DNA of 64,000 bases from Dastarcus helophoroides (taxonomy: Eukaryota; Arthropoda; Insecta; Coleoptera; Bothrideridae), in assembly GCA_028583605.1 (NCBI GenBank), contig CM053327.1, forward strand, positions 33,102,126 to 33,166,125. The letters are read 5' to 3'. Shown here in pieces: positions 58,901-64,000 of this stretch (its first letter is position 1; the number at the start of each line of letters is the position of its first letter). The notes under the pieces were generated by a model. That model was not told the DNA's origin, did not search any database, and saw nothing but the letters and a program-made list of their open reading frames with translations. A program made the translations under genes and the position numbers.

Positions 58901-61900
58901 TTAACAACTGGTTAAAATACAAACTCACAATCAGATTAAAAAATAACGTTAACTGAATTTTTTTGTGTTTTTTTGAACGTTTCTGATCAAACAATTTGTA
59001 AATGAAGTAACAAATAATAGAAACAACCATTTTTTGTAGGTTGCCTTCACTATGAATACAATACTACGAAGAAATTTTAGTTTAAAAAATCAATAATGAT
59101 CATGTTTGCGCTAAAGGCTTTAAAGGTGAGAATCATTAAATTTTGTTGTGATTTCATCAGCTCTTTATTTTAAATAATCTTCGGTTTCCAGTTTGTTTTA
59201 TGACCAGTATGTATCTTCAATTAATTAGCAGTTGTTACGTTGCATTTGCATAAAAGTATACACTTTCGCTTCAACTAATTAGGTGCCTTTATTTTATGAA
59301 AAAATAATAATAATCATTTTTTTTTGGTGGAACGGACTGGTCCTTGATTATCTTCAAAAATTGAAATACAGAACTTGTCCCATGAAACCAAGAAAAATTA
59401 AAAAACACAACAAACGATTAGAGCAACGTCTGTTGTGTTTTTAAATCTTTCTTGGTTTCAGGGGATAAGTGCTGTATTTCAATAATAATAATAATAATTA
59501 AAATGCTGACAAGTAACACAGTAATCGCAAATATTTTGAATAAGCTAGTCTGTAAGCGAAGTAATTTTCTCAATTATGACAGAAAATACGATTAGTGGGA
59601 AGAAATTTAGATCCTTTTAACGAATTTTGAAATTCTTATCATTATCATTCTGTAAAAGTAGCTAGGTACTTACATTAAGGCTATCGTTTTTGGCAGTTTT
59701 AGCATCCATGTTCCATCATCTTGCAAAGACTTTACCCTAGTTACATTTATATGAATTCCATACAATTTCTGCAAGCTTAGATATTTCATTTTGAAATATG
59801 AACCAAGTAAAGTTTTAACTTCTTCATTTGAACACAATTCTGGAACACATAATCCTAATTGTATTGTGAACTGAAATTAAAATGTAACAGTTATCACGAA
59901 GACCTGTAGCCTCTAAATTTAAAAAATTGTTCAGTGATTGATGTTCTAACCCAAATTTTCAAAAAAATGGCTAAAACAATGTAAACATTAGGAGTACAAC
60001 TGTTGGGTTAAAGGATTTGATTTTTAAATCCAGTCTAATGTCAAAATTTCAGTAAAAAATGTTCTGAGCTTATGCTCAGAACATTTTTTACCGAAATTTT
60101 GTATATACTGATTTATACTAATATACATAGGACGCTATGAATTTCAGAAAAAAATTATCAGAACAATTTTTTTACGTATAAATTTTAAACTCGAAATTAC
60201 TGAAAAAATTGAGTATTAATTCAAAATTTAGATTTTATTTTTTAAATCGCCACATTTTTAAAGAAATGCTAAATTTTAAGTTTATTTCAACTCAATTTCG
60301 ATTTGTTTGTTTTCTGAATTTAAAAGGAAAGATAACTTTGAGAATTAAACACATTCAACTTGTTTTACGCAATGGTTTGAAGTATTTAAAAATTGTATCA
60401 TTTTCATAAAATTGTTACTTTTTAAGTCTGACTTTTTTTCCTGAATTATGTGTTAAGTGGTGTAGAAAACATTGACATTTTGATTTTTTTATACCATATT
60501 TAGAGTTAACTTGAAATTTATGCTGCTTTGTAAAAGTAAAAATATATTTTTTAATGTTATCATAAAAAATAACTTTCAAGTAACAAAAAAATGTAACAAA
60601 TCTTGTGAACAGATTGTCTACAGGGTGGCGCAATTGAACTACCAACTAATCAAAATGCTTATTTTTATGTTTTCATGAGTTTTATTGAACCCTAGTAAAA
60701 GTTGTTCACGTTCATGGTTTTATAATGCATCACCAATTTTCGATATGGTCGCCCTTAACGCGTACTATAGCCTTCAGACCGTCGAAAAACAAATCGCACG
60801 TTACCCGAATGTGGCTTTTTGGTATTTTGATCCATTCCGGGCGAAGGACTTGCTTCAAACGATCCACATTTTGGTAATTTTTAGTACCAGCCCTGCTCTT
60901 CAGAATGCTCCAAAAAGAGAAGTCCACCAAATTTGCATCTGGAGGATTTGTTAGCCATTGTGTCGAAGAAATGAAGTGTGGAAAGTTGTTTTTTAGTCAT
61001 TCGCGCGTGTTATGAGACTATGTCGAGTCTTGTTGAAATCTTCACGGTCTGCACCCGAAATGTTTGTACGCCCAAAGCTTCTACGCTATCTCTAGAACAA
61101 TTTCATGATACATGGTCGCATTTATTTTGATCCTGTGGTCCAAAATATGAAGAAAGAGCGACCATCGGCGGTTACGGCCGACCAAACCATCACCATTGGT
61201 ACCCTTTGGTTTCTAATGACCATTAGGAGGTGTAAATTTTGAAAAGACCTCTTAGGGAAGTTAATTTCGTCATTCTGTTTGTTAATATGTTACTCATTTA
61301 GAAATAGAGCCTCGCCAGAGAAAACAAAATTCGGTAACTCACCACGAACCAACTCTTTGGCTCATTTCGTTCTAACTTTTCTTGGTTTCACTGTAGGATT
61401 GGGTAGTTTTTTGGACGTCAAGGGCTCTAATTGAAGCTCATTTTGCAATATTCGTTACATGTTTTGCGATGAGATTGTCAGATAATTCAGAGAAATCTTC
61501 AGATCAGCAGCCAATTTTCTGCCATAACTTTTCGAAAATTTCTACAGATGTTTCTGTCCTTTTTCGACCACTACCATAACGTTTTGCAATGATGCCAGCA
61601 TATATGTAATACTTCTATATGGCGTGTATATGTCGCCACTGCAAAATGCTTTGTCAAAAAGATGAGATGTAAATATATGTCGTACTCTTTCAAGGACAAG
61701 CATTCATTCATTTATAGCAGGAACAGATGACAAGATGGGCGGGAACACTAATAAATGAATGACAACAATGACAACTGACGAGAAGAGGGATATTTGAAAT
61801 AAACTTTGGGATTGAAAAAGACAAACATATATATCCATCGCGCCTTTTTGACACAAACAAAAAGACAAAACACGCCATATAGAAGTATTACATATATGGA

Positions 61901-62778
61901 TGTCAGTATCATTGTATCTTTTTATGGTTCGATGCAGCAAAAAATTAATTACGTTCAAATGTTGAAGCGCTCTATCATCCTTAGCGCTGTAGCCCTGTGG
62001 GACTTCCGATTTTCTCTAGTTTCTTTCACCATTCCTGCCGATTCTGCGACTCTTGCTCCCAATTCCTTGCACCGATTTTTCGTACGTCCTCATTGACACC
62101 ATCCTTCCATCGCAAGCTTGGCCTGCCACAGCTTCTAGCTCCCTCTGGTTCCGAGACCATGATCTTTTTTGCTGAAGCTCCCTAACTATCGTCTTTTACG
62201 ATTTTCTACCAAATATAAAAGAATCTGTTCGGTTTAAGCTCCATAACTTATAACTTTTTTCTCTCAAAATTAACAGGTAAGGCGTTTTGTACATTTGTAA
62301 ATAATGTAATGGAGTATCATCACGTAAAATTTGAGACGTCTATCGTCAACTGTTTGGCAGATATAGCAGTTTGAAGTTAGTTGACAGTTCAATTACTCCA
62401 TCCTGTATATTATTGCACAGATTTAGATTTCTTAAACATCTTGGTTAACCAAACGTTTTTAAATAATAAAGCAAATACCAATAGCGTACAAATTATATAA
62501 TAAGTAGGTTAGCGGTTATTACTATACAATTTTTTTATTAACCTCTAATGGAAGTTGTGTATGATGCTGCAACGTATTGTTATGCTGAAGAAAAGCTTTG
62601 ATAAATTTTAACTGATAGGGAGGATAATCATATTCAGTTGGGGGATCGTGCAAATTCTTCTCGGAACTAATTTCAAACTTCTTTCTGTTTGAAATATCTC
62701 TACACTGAGAATGGGAACCAATCCATAAATTGTTACCATAAATAAATCCTGGTTCGGGATGGCCACAAGCATCTACAA
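46793..62778 (-). CDS. nrf-6: Nose-resistant-to-fluoxetine-like membrane acyltransferase, 5' incomplete
   Basis: A multipass membrane protein of the NRF-6/acyltransferase_3 family, thought to act in lipid or xenobiotic transport in epithelia. Eleven in-phase exons (62778-62543, 59870-59674, 58025-57895, 57835-57514, 57457-57338, 56018-55773, 55718-55623, 52391-52259, 49994-49820, 49707-49565, 46954-46793) give 652 residues plus a partial first codon. Extracellular NRF domain: ACGHPEPGFIYGNNLWIGSH and LGLCVPELCSNEEV. First membrane segment: ISAIVVLLSIIG. Acyltransferase_3: HGIRFFGMLWVIMAHT (conserved His), VDTYLFLSGFLVAYLF, RLTPPYLVV, NRIGPYLVGVLTGYIL, LWGVGLAWMI and PLSRLTYCAYL. The signal-peptide exon is missing, in 62779-64000 or beyond. 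No stop or frameshift was found in the exons. Confidence 0.92.
47046..49500. mobile_element. Non-coding hAT-like element filled with T-rich words
   Basis: 2455 bp. Inverted ends CAGGGATGAGCAA (13 of 13 identical). Flanking octamers CTCTAGAG (47038-47045) and GTCTAGAG (49501-49508) match at 7 of 8. GCGGGCCG words occur near both ends. The interior, about 2.2 kb, is T-rich degenerate array with a poly-C tract near 49321. It lies in the last intron of the NRF-like gene, ending about 60 bases from the exon 10 donor. Confidence 0.88.
49565..49707 (-). CDS. nrf-6: NRF-like gene, exon 10 in window
   Basis: Acceptor TTTTTTAAG, donor TTC|GTAAGT. FLSFSGWIPLSRLTYCAYLL matches the family's PLSRLTY block. 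Confidence 0.95.
49820..49994 (-). CDS. nrf-6: NRF-like gene, exon 9 in window
   Basis: Acceptor TTTTTTTAG, donor GCAA|GTAAGT. Contains two hydrophobic spans and RTLWGVGLAWMIIACCTGNA. Confidence 0.93.
49995..50484. other. Intron sequence, nothing recognised
   Basis: AT-rich intron between NRF-like exons, upstream of a LINE fragment on the + strand. Confidence 0.4.
50485..51363 (+). pseudogene. LINE RNase H and C-terminal fragment
   Basis: The + strand carries YTDGSKTNTGTGTGIF (first RNase H Asp), QAKMLEIL (Glu), after a frame change KADSQAALTALKNVK (Asp), then EIEANERADKLGRKGSEG (last Asp). A C-terminal region follows: RLNKHLHRMGI, DPSCRGC and, by another frame change, HVMCHCPAL, a CCHC-like tail. 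A stop follows in the 51360 region. It is a truncated retrotransposon 3' end in antisense orientation to the host gene. The four acidic RNase H positions survive but the reading frame is broken at least twice. Confidence 0.85.
51364..52258. other. Probable LINE 3' tail and intron sequence
   Basis: 51364-51830 is less AT-rich than the intron around it and contains a loosely repeated phrase (TGCAATTAGGATGGACAAA and TGCAATTGAGATAGACAAA, about 150 bases apart). It may be the 3' UTR of the LINE fragment. The rest is plain intron. Confidence 0.4.
52259..52391 (-). CDS. nrf-6: NRF-like gene, exon 8 in window
   Basis: Acceptor TTCTTTTAG, donor GAG|GTAGGT. DLPWNRIGPYLVGVLTGYIL is one of the best conserved family blocks. 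Confidence 0.95.
52392..53948. other. Intron sequence before the + strand mariner
   Basis: No exon or complete element recognised. A small palindrome (AATAGGAGG..CTTCCTATT) lies at about 52507-52534. Confidence 0.4.
53949..55227 (+). mobile_element. irritans-type mariner in an NRF-like intron
   Basis: About 1279 bp with inverted ends (GTCCATTCAAAAAGTCC at 53949 and its imperfect complement ending 55227). TA precedes the left end, but a matching TA is not seen at the right, so the duplication has decayed or the end is slightly misplaced. Homologous to 35747-37005. Confidence 0.88.
54076..55164 (+). pseudogene. mariner transposase, full-length frame, catalytic Asp lost
   Basis: An uninterrupted 362-codon frame. 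HTH region VETKQWLDKHYLNSAPSRQM; second HTH ELADIVKISDGSVFTILHEH; linker WVPRELT. The first catalytic motif reads VTMHETWLHYY, with His where mariners have Asp. The second is FYQDNAPCH. The third region reads YSPLAPCDFCLF: one codon (Asp of SPD) is deleted, but the DD34D Asp of APCD is kept, with spacing now 33. Despite the open frame, loss of the first Asp should abolish transposition. The true start may be an internal Met near 54169. Confidence 0.92.
55623..55718 (-). CDS. nrf-6: NRF-like gene, exon 7 in window
   Basis: Acceptor TATTTCAG, donor CCCAC|GTAAGC. 31 full codons, a hydrophobic span AATILFGLILVNIFATTY. Confidence 0.9.
55773..56018 (-). CDS. nrf-6: NRF-like gene, exon 6 in window
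   Basis: Acceptor TTTTTTAAG, donor ACTTT|GTAAGT (splice after ACTTT minus the G of GT). RLTPPYLVVI, CGKYWWRNILYINNLFP and MCLSWSWYLALDTQFYV are family hallmarks. Confidence 0.95.
56019..57184. other. Intron 5 to 6 region of the NRF-like gene
   Basis: AT-rich; a short T-rich array-like patch at 56630-56830. The + strand open frame 56259-56507 has no motif. Confidence 0.4.
57185..57268 (-). mobile_element. tRNA-like (SINE-type) element
   Basis: The - strand reads GGGTGGCGTAATTGGTTAA (A box) and, about 40 bases on, GGATTCGATTCC (B box). A possible anticodon stem AGCTG/CAGCT has an 8-base loop. The T stem is only four pairs and the acceptor stem is poor. It is more likely a decayed tRNA or SINE head than a working tRNA gene. 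Confidence 0.55.
57338..57457 (-). CDS. nrf-6: NRF-like gene, exon 5 in window
   Basis: A 56-base intron precedes it. Acceptor TTCTTTAG, donor ATGAG|GTATGT. SGFLVAYLFYKSK completes the DTxFLxSGFLVAY motif begun in exon 4. Confidence 0.92.
57514..57835 (-). CDS. nrf-6: NRF-like gene, exon 4 in window
   Basis: Separated from exon 3 by a 59-base intron, the shortest in the gene. Acceptor TGCTTTAG, donor CTCAG|GTAACA. Contains CIHGIRFFGMLWVIMAHT, the start of the acyltransferase_3 domain with its conserved His. Confidence 0.93.
57895..58025 (-). CDS. nrf-6: NRF-like gene, exon 3 in window
   Basis: Acceptor TTTTTTAG, donor AAAG|GTAAGA. Encodes the first hydrophobic span TISAIVVLLSIIGTTYD and a polar cytoplasmic stretch. 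Confidence 0.9.
58026..59318. other. Intron sequence with a short inverted repeat
   Basis: 58853-58873 and 58890-58910 are 21-base inverted arms with one mismatch (CAGTTGTTA.ATTTTGACTAC). The segment 58065-58110 (GGGGAAACTGGGGTATTGTG) resembles a widespread short insect repeat. No exon. Confidence 0.5.
59319..59485 (+). mobile_element. Palindromic MITE, copy C
   Basis: Same family as 17209-17410: GGAACGGACTGGTCCTTGAT, then inverted arms around 59358-59400 and 59438-59480 (ACCAAGAAAAATTAAAAAAC and TTTTTAAATCTTTCTTGGT). It ends in an ATA microsatellite. Confidence 0.75.
59674..59870 (-). CDS. nrf-6: NRF-like gene, exon 2 in window
   Basis: Acceptor ATTTCAG, donor AT|GTAAGT. FTIQLGLCVPELCSNEEVKT is the conserved CxPxxCS motif of the NRF domain; 65 codons plus two bases. 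Confidence 0.93.
60043..60100. repeat. 27-bp hairpin
   Basis: Arms 60043-60069 and 60074-60100 pair with a single mismatch and a 4-base loop (TTAT). Core: AAAAAATGTTCTGAGC / GCTCAGAACATTTTTT. It lies in the first visible NRF-like intron. Confidence 0.85.
60101..60620. other. Intron sequence, array-like words
   Basis: AT-rich words similar to the arrays (AAATTTTAA, GAAATTAC); no gene. Confidence 0.35.
60730..61580 (-). pseudogene. Tc1/mariner-like transposase remnant
   Basis: The C-terminal part is readable: PPDANLVDFSFWSILKSR (third catalytic Asp region), then LKQVLRPEWIKIPKSHIR and FFDGLKAIVRVKGDHIENW, ending at 60730. The 5' half (61580-60950) shows scattered matches in three frames. Stops and frameshifts are frequent. 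Confidence 0.75.
61599..61898. mobile_element. 300-bp MITE nested in the Tc1/mariner-like element
   Basis: 29-bp perfect inverted repeats at 61599-61627 and 61870-61898 (TAATACTTCTATATGGCGTG core). Flanking octamers GATGCCAG (61591-61598) and GATGTCAG (61899-61906) match at 7 of 8. No coding capacity. The 8-bp duplication suggests a hAT-type mobiliser. Confidence 0.85.
62543..62778 (-). CDS. nrf-6: NRF-like gene, first exon in window
   Basis: Acceptor GTTTCAG, donor GAG|GTTAAT. Two bases complete a codon from an unseen upstream exon; 78 codons follow, starting VDACGHPEPGF. Contains extracellular-domain Cys residues. Confidence 0.88.
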
Positions 62779-63167
62779 CTGAAACAGACGTTAATAACGA
62801 TTATTACAATTTTTAACACTCTCCACTGAATTAATAACATATATTAATATTAACAGTAAATGTTTAATATATTTTATGATTTTGAGTTATGAATATTGAA
62901 GAATTTCTTAAAGTAAGAGCGCTGAGTGGTAAATACTATTTATCACTCAACGGTAAGAGTTAAAAATATCAACTATTCGCTGAAAGCATTGATGTTGTCA
63001 CTAATGAATTTGGGGGCGTCATAAGACAAGAAATCCTGGTCTTTTCGTTTTGGTGACGGAGTTTTTAGTGACCAAAGCACTGGGAAATGTCAAAGAGAAA
63101 CGATGATAAATAATACACGGAAGAGGAAGGTAAGTAAAACTAAAGAGTCAGTAACTTTGATTTCGGA
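62779..63167. other. Sequence upstream of the first NRF-like exon in the window
   Basis: No exon with an NRF N-terminus or signal peptide could be recognised. A short inverted repeat around 62925-62955 (CTGAGTGGTAAATA/TATTTATCACTCA) is present. Confidence 0.4.
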
Positions 63168-64000
63168 TTTTTTTTTTAATTTAATCAACTCGCAAAAGGG
63201 TAATCCCATTATGCTTTCAAAGCACTACGAGTAGGATGCGGAAACAAGGATAGATGGCGATGAACTGCCTTCTTAAACAAGGATAGGTTGAAATTTTTGG
63301 GAAAAATTCCTTTTGGTAACAAGTTCCATAACTTGGAAGTTCTATAGAAAAAATAGTCTCCGTAGACAGAAGTCCTCACTGTGTCAAGCTGGACCGCACA
63401 GGAATTTGCTGTCTCCGACTATCTAGGATCTTGCTCTTGGGGGAATCAATCCTATTAGTTCCTGCGAGCATCTTCCATGATAGTACTTGTAGAAAAGAGA
63501 CAAGTCACCAATCATACGCCTGTGCTCTAGTGTTTCGAGAGAATCGGTCAGACTCTCGCCATCAATTAGGCGAATCGCTCTTCTTTGAATTGAATCCAAG
63601 AGAGCTAAAGTGTGTTTTGGGGCTGAACTCCAAACATGAGAACACTATTGACTACTGTTGCCCTAACTTCAGCTTTGTATAGTGTTAATAGCTGATGAGA
63701 TGTGAAGTACTTTTTAGCTCTAAAAAGAAAGCCCAGCTTCTGAGAGGCGGATTTGCCAATGGCGCGCACATGATCGTCCCAAGAGAAGTTAGTGCTCGCA
63801 TTCACTCCTAGGATAGATAGATTAGATCCCATCGGAAGAATTTTACCGTCCATTAGTATGTTTGTTGCATTATGCCTTGATGTTTTCTTAGAGAAAACCG
63901 CGGCCTGAGTTTTGGAAGCATTGAAGTGGATCAAATTGCTCTTACCCCATTCCAGAATAATCTCGAGATCCCGATTAATCGTCTGTATTTGCTGTTCCCT
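63168..64000 (-). mobile_element. Jockey-like LINE, second copy, continues past right edge
   Basis: Closely similar to 6288-6947 plus 8240 onward, in the same orientation, without the mariner. The 3' A tail is the T run at 63168-63178. Encoded blocks on the - strand: ASKTQAAVFSKKTSRHN, GVNASTNFSWDDHVRAIG and KLGFLFRAKKYFTSHQ, with frameshifts near 63650 and 63430. It contains bases missing from copy 1 (for example around 63759-63768), so neither copy derives directly from the other. Confidence 0.85.

Larger units (their letters stand above)
60621..62405 (-). mobile_element. Tc1/mariner-superfamily element with nested MITE
   Basis: 1785 bp with inverted ends CAGGGTGGCGCAATTGAACT and (from the right) CAGGATGGAGTAATTGAACT. 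TA flanks both sides (60619-60620 and 62406-62407). The - strand holds a decayed transposase. A 300-bp MITE is inserted at 61599-61898. Confidence 0.88.

Noticed and set aside
62779..63167. Missing first exon of the NRF-like gene
   Set aside because: No frame with a signal peptide or NRF N-terminal motif and a compatible donor phase could be supported.

Overview
This is a gene-poor, AT-rich, transposon-rich stretch of an arthropod nuclear genome, almost certainly an insect. The evidence is the GT-AG introns, the mix of mariner, Tigger/pogo, hAT, Penelope-like and Jockey-like elements, and a block of degenerate TTAGG-type repeat. The species cannot be named from the sequence. There are no operons, CRISPR arrays, rRNA genes or bacterial features.

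Two host genes were assembled exon by exon; every splice phase agrees. (1) A complete uridine phosphorylase gene runs on the + strand from 3878 to 29816: seven coding exons, 366 codons, in about 26 kb. Its introns are filled with mobile elements. (2) A large nose-resistant-to-fluoxetine (NRF-6)-like membrane acyltransferase gene runs on the - strand from 62778 to 46793: eleven exons including the stop. Its first exon or exons were not found and may lie beyond the right edge. The two genes converge on a roughly 17 kb intergenic region made largely of mobile-element debris.

Layout. 1-985 is a T-rich degenerate array. 3878-29816 is the uridine phosphorylase gene. Its intron 1 holds a Jockey-like LINE split by a mariner (6288-9650) and a 403-bp inverted-repeat module (10518-10920). 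Intron 2 holds a Tigger (13620-16120). Intron 4 holds a MITE, a non-coding hAT-like element (17544-20392), a second hAT MITE and a Penelope-like fragment. Intron 5 holds a second Tigger (22909-28599) split by a 3.5 kb hAT. The intergenic region holds a minisatellite foldback (30596-30961), a tandem array of a dead mariner fragment (31871-35717), two more mariner pieces (35747-37487), a 3.5 kb non-coding hAT-like element (38933-42440), a DDE_Tnp_4-type remnant (about 43250-44140) and a zone of duplicated segments (44500-45900). The NRF-like gene introns hold a third non-coding hAT-like element (47046-49500), a LINE RNase H fragment, a mariner, a tRNA-like element and a Tc1/mariner-like element carrying a nested 300-bp MITE. 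A second copy of the intron-1 LINE closes the window.

Three observations stand out. First, three unrelated-looking hAT-type shells with intact 8-bp target duplications each contain kilobases of strand-asymmetric degenerate sequence built from words such as TTTTCAAAATTTCGAC. Second, about 745-bp units made of mariner 3' sequence plus flanking host DNA have amplified in tandem after the element died, which looks like a satellite being born. Third, a 63-bp perfect inverted repeat encloses a hammerhead-like core. No transposase in the window looks fully intact.
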